From Pelecanus crispus (Eukaryota > Chordata > Aves > Pelecaniformes > Pelecanidae), in contig NC_134675.1 of the NCBI RefSeq assembly GCF_030463565.1, forward strand, positions 18,993,862 to 19,057,861: a stretch of DNA of 64,000 nucleotides. The letters run 5' to 3'. A program made the translations under genes and the position numbers. The notes under the pieces are model-generated. The model saw only the letters and a list, made by a program, of their open reading frames with translations. It was not told the origin of the DNA and made no database searches. Below are positions 25,101-35,608 of this stretch, one piece after another; position 1 is the stretch's first letter; each line of letters begins with the position of its first letter.

Positions 25101-26771
25101 AACACCCTCCAGCACCTCAATGTCTTTCTTGTATTGAGGGGCCCAAAACTGGACACAGTATTCCAGGTGCGGCCTCACCAGCGCCGAGTACAGGGGCACA
25201 ATCACCTCCCTGCTCCTGCTGGCCACACTATTCCTGATACAAGCCAGGATGCTGTTGGCCTTCTTGGCCACCTGGGCACACTGCTGGCTCATGTTCAGCC
25301 GGCTGTCTACCAGCACCCCCAGGTCCTTTTCGGCCAGGCAGCTTTCCAGCCACTCGTCCCCAAGACTATAGCGTTGCATGGGGTTGTTGTGCCCGAAGTG
25401 CAGGACCCGGCACTTGGCCTTGTTAAACCTCATATAGTTGGCGTCAGCCCATCGGTCCAGCCTGTCCAGGTCCCTCTGCAGGGCCATCCTACCCTCCAGC
25501 AGATCGACACTCCCACCCAACTTGGTGTCATCTGCAAACTTACTGAGGGTGCACTCAATCCCCTCATTCAGATCATCGATAAAGATATTAAACAAGGCTG
25601 GCCCCAAAACAGAGCCCTGGGGAACACCGCTTGTGACTGGCTGCCAACTGGACTTAACTCCATTCACCACTACTCTCTGGGCTCGGCCACCCAACCAGTT
25701 TTTTTACCCAGCGAAGACTACGCCCGTCCAAGCCATGAGCTGCCAGCTTCCCAAGGAGAATATTATGGGAGATGGTGTCAAAGGCTTTGCTAAAGTCGAG
25801 GTAGATGACATCCACAGCCTTTCCATCATCTACCAGGCGGGTCACCAGGTCATAAAAGGAGATCAGGTTGGTCAAGCAGGACCTGCCTTTCATGAACCCA
25901 TGCTGGCTGGTCCTGATCCCCATGTTGACCTGCACTTGCCTGTTGAGTTCACTCAATATGAACCTCTCCATAATCTTTCCCGGCACCGAGGTCAGGCTGA
26001 CAGGCCTGTAGTTCCCCAGGTCTTCCTTCCGGCCCTTCTTGTAGATGGGCGTCACATTGGCAAGCCTCCAGTCATCAGGGACCTCCCCTGTTAACCAGGA
26101 CTGCTGATAGATGATGGAAAGTGGCTTGGCACTAGATCGACTACATAGGCCCACTACGACCCTCAGGAGGTAAAAAATACATACTGGTAGGAGTGGAAGT
26201 CATTTCAGGAGTTACCATGGCTACAGCCGTTATGGCTGCCACTGGGGAAAATACAGTCCATAGTCTGAAGGAATGGTTTAGTACGCTCCCCCTTCTTGAA
26301 GAGATTCAAAGCGATAACGGGTTGCATTTTTCAGCTACAGTAGTACAAGACTGGACAAAGGAAGAAGGGCTCTGGTGGGTATTCCATACTTCATACTAAC
26401 CCCAAGCCAACGGTATTGTTGAATGAACAAATGGATTGGTCAAGTGATTTGCTAAAACCCATGAATCTGGGTGGCATCTGTGATTGTCCAACACCATCTA
26501 TCAATTAAACAATAGATGGAGTGGAGACAGTTGTCCAAAGATGAAAGCTTTCTGCGCTTCTGCCACAACTTTGATGCCAAAAGCAGACATAAAACCAGGG
26601 GAATACCCTACTGGCTTTTATGCAGGCCAGCCTGTGCTCGTTAAAATGACTCAGACTGGGACAGTGGCAATGGTATTAACAACCCTGAAGAACCTTTATG
26701 CTTGGGAAGCAAAAGATAGCTCCAGAAAACTCCATCAAATCAGTACTAGATGGATAGTACCCACCTTTTAA
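22122..26771 (+). pseudogene. pro-pol remnant of the env-bearing ERV
   Basis: Protease with a VDTGAQ active site (about 22230). RT in the frame 22600-23438 with LPQG (about 22980) and YIDD (about 23078). RNase H at about 23960-24290 keeps TDAS, but the third acidic residue motif reads YTNS, a catalytic D-to-N change. The integrase zinc region is at about 24400-24560 and the core (SDNG near 26311) continues after the nested CR1. A TGA at 22779-22781, further stops near 23438 and 24296, and frameshifts break it. The frame ends at 26771. Before the CR1 inserted, 24619 and 26139 were adjacent. Confidence 0.87.
24620..26133 (-). mobile_element. CR1 LINE nested in ERV integrase
   Basis: A minus-strand CR1 whose tail begins at 24620. 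ORF2 RT is open from 25694 to 24735 (319 codons, FADD box present), with the upstream part in another frame (25654-26154). It is flanked by AGATC on both sides (24615-24619 and 26134-26138), a 5-bp target duplication. Integrase reads through correctly when the insert is ignored. Short-form 3' UTR. Confidence 0.92.
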
Positions 26772-27072
26772 CCTAACCTCTGCCGGTTAAGTAACAACCG
26801 AGCACCTCTTCTTTTGTGTTCACAGGTACTCCAACTGCCAGAATATTGCACCTGGAATCAAGGACTCCCCTATACTGATCTAGAGTGCCCTCAAGGATTA
26901 GTAATTTTTATTTGTTGGGCATTTCTGTTTCTAGCCCTCGTACTTGTCTGGAAGCCAAGATTTTAATCCCCAAATGTGGTGTTTTGGTTTCCAGATAAGC
27001 ATGAGAATCGGAAGCAATACCACTGTTTTTCCATAGTTGAAATCACTTGTGTGTGTTTATTGAGATGTTAAT

Positions 27073-28934
27073 TTGGAATGTATTCTAAGCATAGTTGCAT
27101 TTATCACTATTAATGTTCTGTTTGTACTATTGATTGTTAAGTGCATCAATATGAGCCTATTATTATGTGTGAATAGTTTTAGGAAGGTGTGTATAAGTTT
27201 AACATGTATATATGCGTTAGGTATGGTAACTGCGTGTGTGATCCCTAGAGATTATGATCGAAGAAGTAAGAGAACGTCAGAAATGCTGCAAGAAAATACA
27301 GCTTTTATGCTGTTACAAGGATTTCTTAGGATGATGAATTGGACCGAGGGTACTACTTGCCTCATGATGCCAATAACCCCTGTGGAGGGACTCCCTTTTT
27401 CGGTAATTCCACTTGACCTGAGCGGAGCACTATCTGATTTATGGAAAAGAAATGACACATTAACACAAGACTTAACATGGATGGGTGTAGAGAATACTAC
27501 TTCTTTTAATTCTATATATCCTTTGGACCTTAACCTTAGCAACATATGGAATACCAATTGCACTATGCAATACTGGCCACAAAACCCCTGGATAAATTCA
27601 TACAATTCACCTGCAAATATCAGTTGCACTGAGGTGCCTTGGCTTAACCAGCCTCCTCGACCACTCTGGGGCCTACCCATTACATTCAAATATTGTGTCC
27701 CAATAAACGCTGAATGGTGTATTGAGTTACTCTCTAAGTATGGATCTGAATGTGGCCCACAATCTAAATAACTTGCATATGGACCACTTCTGATCATCAA
27801 AAACTTTTTAAAAAATGGGTGAGGAGACCTCAATGTACCACACCACTGAGACCAGTCAGACTGTGGAATTGTGCCAACAAGATAAATTGCTCCAATATTG
27901 ATGATTATCTATGGGTATGGTTTGCCTCAGACCTCTATCATGCCTTAAGGAGTATATGTCTGTGTCATAATTATAGTGCTCCGATCCCTGAGCCAGCACT
28001 AGGTTGTAAAAAGGAGGTGGATCCTGACCGCATTACCATCTGGTCAGTCGATAATGCTAGTAAATGTAGAATTCCTACAAGACATTATGAGAATGGACAC
28101 TCTTTGTGTAGTGAAATAGAAAACAGTACATGCGCCACTCTAATGTTACCTGTACCACCTGAAACCGTATGGGTATGTTCTGATGGACAGGTATCAGATT
28201 ACATTCAACCCTATTGGGATGGGTTAGAATGCACTGTAGGACTTCCAAGTTTATGTCCCATAATAGCTTTTAATTATACTCAGTCATTAATACTACCAAG
28301 AGGGTACAGAACCAACAGAAGCGAATTACCCCCTATAAGTTTTCCAAGTTATTATACAACGGGAACGAAGACAGATTTAGGAATGCGAGTATTTTGGGGG
28401 TTTTGGACGGCGATAGTTAAAAATCGATTATATATAGAAAATCTAACATGGCAAGTGGAGGCTCTAGCCAATTGGACGCGGACAGCCATTGAGGCTAGCA
28501 ACACCCAACTACAAGCAACCTCACAGATGACCTTACAAAATCGATTAGCATTGGACATGATGCTACTGAAGGAGAATGGCCTTTGTGGATGGCTGAATAC
28601 CACCTATCCCAACGAAACCTGTTGTATGTCAGTTCCAAATGTATCCACTACCTTGTGTCACACTATAAGCGAAATGTGAAAAATTGTGGACCAGACCCAC
28701 AAGCTCCACAAACGGATGAAACCAAGAGACTGGCAAAGGACTGGGTGGATTTCAAAAGTTTTCAGTTGGTTTGGATTAGAAATTAGTGGATGGATTCAAA
28801 GTTTAATCCAGTATGCATTAATGTTTATCATAATGATTATTATTGTTAGTATTGGTTTGTCATGTGTGAAATCTATGATAACTAGAGCCATAACTATGCA
28901 TGTTAAGATGCTTCAGGTCTATGATCCTGAATAA
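27073..28934 (+). pseudogene. env remnant with gamma-type transmembrane features
   Basis: The surface part (27073-27771) begins with a hydrophobic leader and has many N-glycosylation sequons. A frameshift near 27772-27818 leads to a second frame (27819-28679). This carries the rest of the ectodomain, with a segment resembling the LQNR...LD immunosuppressive-type region near 28537, then a C followed eleven residues later by CC (about 28590-28630). TGA at 28677-28679 ends it just before an in-frame anchor segment. The hydrophobic membrane anchor and short tail are at about 28780-28934. No product containing the whole protein is possible. Confidence 0.8.
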
Positions 28935-29065
28935 ATCCCTTTAATACCACCCCCTATTGAAAATTACCAACCAATACAGTTGAGATCAATCCCTCAACCC
29001 ACCTAGATCCAAATTATACGATGTTCCTCTTAGCGAGTTGTGACTAAAGTCACGGGGGTGGATAA

Positions 29066-29896
29066 TGTGGGACATCGGACTTGTCCGGACTTGTTGGTGC
29101 CGAATGTAGGGTCATGTGGAGGTCAGCAGGAGGTGGTGGGGGTTTTGACTTGAGATGCTTATCTTGCAAAGCAGACTGAGTGACGCCTGGGGTGAGGTGA
29201 AGGCCTCGCAGCCTGATGTTGCTTAAACAAAGCCACAAAGACCCCTCATATTGCTGTACTGAATTCCCCACCCCATACTGGCCCATTGGACCCCACCAAC
29301 CTTCCAGAATTTACAACCCTTGCTAAGGACCAATTGGCACATGATAATTGACTTAGTCCCACCTCACCAAGAGTATAAATCTGGCATTTAGCATCCTCCA
29401 TTTTGAGGATGAGAACCCCAACTAGCAGATGGGTCAACGGGCCTGGACCTCTCACCTCCCCAAGCAGGGACACCTCCTTGGTAAGATTTGCGCCTCCAAC
29501 TACATCAGATGTTACCTGGGAAAGTATCATTAACAAAAGCGCTGAACTATTGACTCGAGCTCGATTTTCTGCAGTTAGTGTATTTATCAACAGCAATTCC
29601 CAATTTGTTATATCGGTTGCCTTAATAAATTACCTGTGTTTTCAAATTTGCAAAGCTGTTTCAGTGAAAGTCCTTGAGAGGGCTCTGACAGGCAAACATC
29701 AACTCTGAGAAGTGGCTATACACACAATCCTTTAGACATAAACTGTTGACCAAGTCTGGGACTAGGACTGGACCTAGCCACACCTAGACTCCTCTCTGAG
29801 AAGGGGTTTAGAAAGCAAGGGGGTCCTTTCTGAATCCTGTGACTCGATGGGAGGGTTCCCCCAGCCACATATTAGACTCATACTAATAACACGACA
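29066..29896 (+). repeat. LTR of the env-bearing ERV
   Basis: It begins TGTGGGACAT right after a polypurine tract and ends ACACGACA. The length is 831 bp. AATAAATTA near 29625 offers a polyadenylation region, and GAGTATAAAT (about 29371) a TATA box. A block at about 29741-29868 is shared with the 1.2-kb LTR family (6177-6300 and 52326-52445). The exact right end is judged from the CA terminus. Confidence 0.72.
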
Positions 29897-29936
29897 CCCC
29901 TCCGCTACCAAAACCTTGCCACGTAAACCCAATACA
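29897..29936 (-). repeat. Short inverted fragment of the 19931-type LTR
   Basis: Read on the minus strand this is TGTATTGGGTTTACGTGGCAAGG and continues to GGTAGCGG, matching the first 35-40 bases of the LTR at 19931. It is in the opposite orientation and abuts the right end of the env-bearing ERV. Confidence 0.7.
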
Positions 29937-32900
29937 CTCTCCCTTAAGTCTTGCTGGTTTTCCCCATTGCAAGGTTAAACTTTCAGACTGACAGAGTCCA
30001 GAAACAACCTTGCATGCCAGAAGATCATTAGAGGGCTTGCTCTATCAAGTTCTCTCCTGGGGAAGTAGTAGCTACAGTTAAGCCACTGAATGACAGTAAC
30101 CATATATATATAATTAACTTCAGCATCCTCAAAGTAAGAGTCAATGCAAAAACTGTGAAACCAAACCCTAGGGCAGAGGATATCTAAGGAAAGAAACTGA
30201 TTTTAAACCCCCTCAGGTCTGATGCAAGGAAATTAAAAGTGCTGGACTCGGCATGAAGTCATAGGGTGAACACACACACACACAATAAGGGAAACAGGAA
30301 AGCAAGGAAAAAAGCAAACCAGGATCATTTAAGTAAGAATTTTTGAAAGGTTACTGTATCTAAAACTGCATTTTCTTTCTGGAAATCTCACTCAAGTGAC
30401 ATTGGTCAAAAGACTATGAATCACAGCAGTTAAGAAGCAAGACAGAAGCTAGGTCAAGAACAGATAGCTAGACATGCATGCAAACAGCAGAAATTTATTT
30501 CATTGCATCAGAAGACACACATCTGTGGGAGAACTGGCAGGTCTGCTGGGCTACCATGGAGTAAAGGGAGGATAATCTTTTATGAAAGCCAAGTGATTTC
30601 TTTCCATCAGCTTATTTAACCTCTCAGAACAGGAAAGATGTTTAAAAAAGTTTTAAAAACTGATCAGATGACTGTACAAAGCATTTTATACATAGCATAT
30701 AATTAATCAAGGGAATTCTCTGTCACAAATATCACTGTAGCCAAGAGCCAACAAAAATAATAATAAAAAAAAGCTTTCTATACATCCAAGAAGATCCAGA
30801 ATCACGTAAGAGACAGCAGATAAGCTGCATGCCTCTGGCCCTAAGTCACCTGTTAAATGACACCATTGCAAACATATCTCACTTTAGAAAAGAAAGTAAT
30901 TTCCCAATATACAACATTTTGGCCTTCCTTTACAGCATCAAGGAGAGAAGAGGAGAATAAACAGTTCCTTGGGTTTTGTTCCAGTATGTCACTTTCTATG
31001 TTGTGGTCTGTACACTAGCATATATTTTGCAAAATGAAAGAAGGAATTAGGATGCCTTCTTTTGTCTCTCAATCTTTCATAGGAAGCACAGAAAGGTTGA
31101 AGGCTTTGTGATGATGCCTGTCAGAAGACTACTGTGCCCAGCATGTCTACACACATATTTGTTTTTAAGACAGGCAGAGACACAGACACAGGTGTCTGAC
31201 ACTGGTACGTAAGAGGAAGGAGAATCCCCCTTCTTAAAAGCAGGGGGGCTTTTGCTCTTCTCCTTACTGCTGGAGGACATAGGATGCTATTCATTACCCC
31301 TATGCTTCAGACAAGCAAGCTGCCACTGTTCAGCTGGTCCCTAATGTGAAACCTGGGAGAAGAAAAAGTATGTATCATCTGCTTAAGCTTTGAAGTTTGG
31401 AGATGATGAGCTGCTTTGTCACGCAAGACTACAGATTAGTAGGATACACCATTGCTAAGCACAGCAAAGCATTGTTAGTAGAAAAATAGCACTACAAAAT
31501 ATCTAAAAAGCATGGGACAGAAGACATGGGGATCAGTCTTCAGACAAGAAAAGCTCCCCTGAAATTGAGTAAATGGTTCTTGATTAAGTCATAATCCATG
31601 GATTAGGAAAAGCCAGGATATGAAACAGAATGTTGCTTTTGGTAGAATTGCCTTAGATTAGATCAATTGTTAAAACTAAGAACTACAAAGCAGCAAACTA
31701 ATACCTTGGTTCTTCATCATATCCAGTGACAGATAAATAGTAAAGAAAAAGGAGTTAAAGCAAAGAATCAAATTGATCTGAGCAATAAAATCACCACTAG
31801 GAAATAAAAATTATCTGGCAGTCCTGTAAGCATGTGTGTGATCAAGCTATTCAATCAACAGCCAGCTTTAAGATGCATCCATCCAGAGCTCAAGTGCTCC
31901 AGCTAATAACTTAATGGCTATCCCTTAACTCCATCCATAGCAGCAGCTGGTATCCACATCTGCAAACAATCACTCATATGAAGAAGCCTGGCTTTTAATA
32001 TCGGGGAGCTTCCAGTTCATGTGAAAACTGCAGCACATCAATATGGAGCAACCCAGAGCTTAAAAATGAAGATAGGAAAATTTACAATGGGGACTGGGAC
32101 TAAAGGAGGGGCTTTTTTTTTTTTGTAAAAAATTAAAAAAAAAATGGGCAGTTATAGCCAGAAGGTAAATTTATAACATTCTCTCAGCTGCAAAGAAAAT
32201 TTAATATAGGAAGGATGCACCTATGGAAATACATGTGATTTAGAATGTTGAATGACAGTGGGGTTAAACGAGGCTAGGTTGCCAACAGAGATACTCAAAT
32301 GCATAATCAATATTAATTCAGCAGACTACCCAATGTGCTGTATATACAGATGGACGGATATAACATCAGTGCACAACCCTAAACCCTACTTCCACAACCT
32401 GAAAATAAAAATAGGAAAAGGTAGAAATATAATGTAAACATACAGAATCAATCACAAAAAGACAAGATTTTAAAATGTGGTTTTTGTTTTTTTCAAATCC
32501 TTCTAGAAGAATGGCACAGAACCTCACTTTCTGCTCTGCTCGTTTTCTCCTGCTTCATCCATTCGGTTCCTTATTACACAGAAATTTTCCCCAGTCAAGA
32601 ATATCTCCCTCCATATACACACCTTATGCACAGACCTAAGAGCTAAAGCTTGAGTCTCCGCAGGTCAGTCTTCTTATTGCCCGAGAACTGTTAGCCCTTG
32701 ACACTGAAGATTTCAATAAAAGAAAACAAGTATATACAATTACTACTGGAGTGCTCATTTTTCCTACACAAAAGCCATGGAACTTAATACTTCCAGGTAG
32801 GTTCTTCAGGGTGGATCAACAGGCTCCACAGTGAGACATCAGTTTATGTCAGTAAGAGCTACTTCTTTATATTTGCAAAACGTTCCTGCACAAAACCAGC

Positions 32901-32971
32901 TGTGGGAAAAACCCAGAATACTGAAATTCTTCCTAGAAATGTGATACAGGCACAGTGCTACTAAAGGACCT
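29937..32971. other. SLC38A9 intronic DNA without recognised elements
   Basis: AT-rich sequence with a short CA run near 30272-30285 and a T/A-rich run near 32110-32140. No exon or repeat family was recognised. The last five bases (GACCT, 32967-32971) are the left target duplication of provirus copy B. Confidence 0.55.
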
Positions 32972-33544
32972 TGTCCTGGTTTCGGCTGGGATAGAGTTAA
33001 TTTTCTTCCTAGTAGCAGGCATAGTGCTGTGTTTTCGATTTAGTAGGAGAAGAATGTCGATAGCACACTGATGTTCTTAGTTGTTGCTAAGTACTGCTTA
33101 TGCTAGTCAAGGACTTTTCAGCTTCCCATGCTCTGCCAGGTGCACAAGGAACTGGGAGGGGGCACAGCCAGAATAGTTGATGCAAACTGACCAAAGGGAC
33201 ATTCCATACCATATGACATCATGCTCAGTACATGAACTGGGGGGGAGTTGGCCGGGGAGCAGCGATCGCTGCTCAGGAACTGTCTGGGTATCGGTTGGCG
33301 GGTGGTGAGCAATTGCATTGTGCATCACTTGCTTTGTGTATTGTTATTATTATTATCATTATTATATTGTTATTATTATCATTATTTTTTACCTTATTTC
33401 AATTATTGAACTGTTCTTATCTCAACCCAGGAGTGGTTTTTTTCACTCTTACTCCTCCGATTCTCTCCCCCATCCGATCGGGGCAGGGGAAGTGAGCGAG
33501 CGGCTGCGTGGTGCTTAGTTGCTGGCTGGGGCTAAACCACGTCA
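32972..33544 (+). repeat. 5' LTR of copy B
   Basis: A 573-bp LTR, TGTCCTGG to GTCA. U3 contains TGACATCA (about 33214-33221). The TATATAAA box of sister LTRs is altered here to TACATGAA (about 33229-33236), so its core promoter is likely weakened. An ATT-rich microsatellite lies at about 33340-33390. Confidence 0.94.
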
Positions 33545-33552
33545 GTCCTTTT

Positions 33553-33570
33553 TGGCGCCCAACGTGGGGC
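33553..33570 (+). promoter_or_regulatory. Primer binding site, tRNA-Lys1,2 type
   Basis: TGGCGCCCAACGTGGGGC, eight bases after the 5' LTR, is the sequence complementary to the tRNA-Lys1,2 3' end, as used by foamy viruses. Copy C has the same site with one change (59474-59491). Confidence 0.85.
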
Positions 33571-33637
33571 ACAAAGGGTTTGAGATAATAACAGATTAAC
33601 CAGAGTGTATTAAGGATTCTGTTAACAGTTACCGGTC

Positions 33638-34603
33638 ATGATATTAGTTCATCTGATCTGCGCCATGTTCTTTTCTTGGCTGTGCATATTAAAGCTTGTT
33701 GTCAGTTTGTGCATTGCGCTATGCTCTGCAGTGATTAAGGATGTTTTGCTTGGGAGGTTCCTTATCAAAACCCTGACCTTGAGCATTCTTTGGTATTTGG
33801 GTTTCATACACAAGTCATTACTGTACTTCGGGTACTACCTCATGGAGAGAGTTAGCAATTATACCTTTTCCTCGGAGAGGTTTGTTGTAGAGGAAATACA
33901 GAATGGCACCTTCACTACCTTCTTCTATAACGCTTCCTCCCTCATTACAGTAACTTTTCAGTATCTTGAACATCCCTGGGCAGTTAAGATAGTTCTATTG
34001 ATACTTCTTGGGAATATTGTTTTGGTTTTGACAAAGGTTAGTAAGCAATTTAAGAATATCATCCAGAGATCTGCCCCAAGGCTGGAGAGTTATGACTGGC
34101 AGGGTGTGCGGGACAGTATGGGCAAGTACATAGGATGGTAGGCAACTCCAGTGTTTTGGAACTTCACCCCTGAACAAGTGCAGAATCCTGAAGAACTAGT
34201 AAAGTATTTGGGAAAAGTATGTTGTCACCCTGGTGACTCCAAAGAGACACAAATCATTGCAACATGCTGGGGACTGGCCCATGCTTATAGAGCCCTGTTC
34301 AACACTATTCAGTACCCTCAAGGGAAAGAGAGGGTCTCTGGATCTGATGACAAAACAACAGGCACTGTGGCTACTCCAAGCCCAGTGACAGGCACTGCAG
34401 CTACTCCAACTACAGCCACAGGCACTACAGCTACTACAACCCCCACCACAGGTACTGCAGCCACTCCAACCCCAGTGACAGGCACCGTGGCTAAACCAGA
34501 GAATCAACCTGCACCAGTATCAGTTGCCCCTATAAAAAAGAAGAAACACACAAGAAAATCAGCTCGTTTAGTAAGGGATGAAGATGAACCAGGGCCATCA
34601 TGA
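33638..34603 (+). pseudogene. Pre-gag membrane-glycoprotein leader (copy B)
   Basis: The frame starts at ATG 33638. It encodes hydrophobic segments near residues 2-32 and 40-68, a loop with three N-glycosylation sequons, and a third hydrophobic segment near 114-132. A TAG at 34139-34141 interrupts it; copy C has Trp there. After the stop the same frame continues (34151-34603) with a conserved region containing W-N-F-T, a Thr/Ala/Pro repeat and a Lys/Arg-rich tail. It ends TGA at 34601-34603, in frame with gag. I do not recognise the family. In layout it resembles the glycosylated, membrane-anchored Gag leader of gammaretroviruses, without evident sequence similarity. Confidence 0.75.
34358..34498 (+). 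repeat. 30-bp tandem repeat in leader (Thr/Ala/Pro-rich)
   Basis: Four full 30-bp units and a partial fifth, each starting ACAGGCACT or similar, encode TGTAATPTP-like decapeptides. The composition suggests a mucin-like, O-glycosylated or flexible linker. The copy C array (58546-58686) has the same number of units. Confidence 0.85.
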
Positions 34604-35608
34604 GAACAGGAGGAGGAAGAACCCATAAATGAGATGGTGACCACCCAATCCCTATCCCTGAGTGAGCTGCGAGATATGCGAAAAGATTTCAGTCGTCATC
34701 CAGGCGAGCACATCATCACCTGGCTGCTCCGATGCTGGGATAACGGGGCCAGTAGCCTGGATTTAGAGGGTAAGGAAGCTAAGCAGCTGGGATCCCTTTC
34801 TAGGGAAGGGGGCATTGACAAAGCAATTGGAAAAGGGGCAAAAACGTTCAGCCTCTGGAGGAGACTTCTGTCAAGCGTGAAGGAAAGGTATCCCTTCAAG
34901 GAGGATGTTATATCTCACCCAGGCAAATCGACGACCATAGAGAAGGGTATCCAGTACTTGAGGGAATTAGGCGTGCTGGAGGTGATTTATAGTGACCTGA
35001 ATGATGAGCAGTTACCCAAAGACCCAGATGAAGTCAGGTGCACACGACCCATGTGGCGGAAGGTGGTACAGAAAGCACCAGCACTGTATGCCAACTCATT
35101 GGCAATACTGGCCTGGAAAGATGACGAGGTACCAACAGTGGATGAAGTGGCTAGACGACTCCAGGAATATGAAGAAAGTATCTCTTCCTCCCTAAGGGCC
35201 TGTGTCTCGGATGTGGAAAAACTGTCTGAAAAACTCAGAGAGGATATGTCCTACTCCCCACCTGTACGGACCAGTATCTCAGCCATTAGGAGTCAACGTC
35301 CTTATGCTCAAGAGAGAGGATGGAGAGGATACACACCAAGGGGCACCCTGTGGTTTTACCTGCATGATCACGGAGAGGACATGAGGAAGCGGAATGGGAA
35401 ATCCACCTCGAACCTAGAGACACAGGTGCGTGAGTTAGAAGTAAAAACTATTACAAAAGGGTGTTCTCCCAGGAAAACTGCAGCTCCAGTTTCCAGTGAG
35501 CAGTTCCCCAGACAGAGGAAGAGGGCTAATTTTACTTCCAATCTTAATCAAGGGACTCTTCATTCACATTTACAAGGAGTGAACAAGGAATACTGTGACC
35601 AGGACTAG
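34604..35608 (+). pseudogene. gag (capsid and tail) of copy B
   Basis: It is open from the codon after the leader TGA to the TAG at 35606-35608; the first Met is at 34634 (324 codons). It encodes a helical capsid-like protein (GEHIITWLLRCWD, AKTFSLWRRLL and PMWRKVV segments), then a Pro/Arg/Lys-rich tail with no intact CCHC zinc knuckle. No internal stop is seen in this copy. The TAG is also present in copies A and C, and the protease frame follows in register. I call it Gag from position and helical content; I know no close named relative. Confidence 0.8.

Larger units (their letters stand above)
20751..29896 (+). mobile_element. Env-bearing class III-like ERV with one LTR
   Basis: Gag, protease, RT, RNase H, integrase and env lie in order, followed by one LTR (29066-29896) after a CGGGGGTGGATAA polypurine tract. 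No matching 5' LTR or primer site exists: the 5' side runs straight into a different LTR family. A CR1 is nested at 24620-26133. The RT signature (LPQGYK, YIDD) resembles ERV-L-type elements, whereas the envelope has gamma-type features, which is unusual for that class. All genes are broken by frameshifts and stops. Confidence 0.88.

Noticed and set aside
29403..29708. 101-codon frame in the LTR
   Set aside because: It lies wholly within LTR sequence with no homologous protein recognised; probably chance.
34358..34498. CRISPR-like array
   Set aside because: The 30-bp units are contiguous coding repeats without spacers, in a vertebrate retroviral gene.
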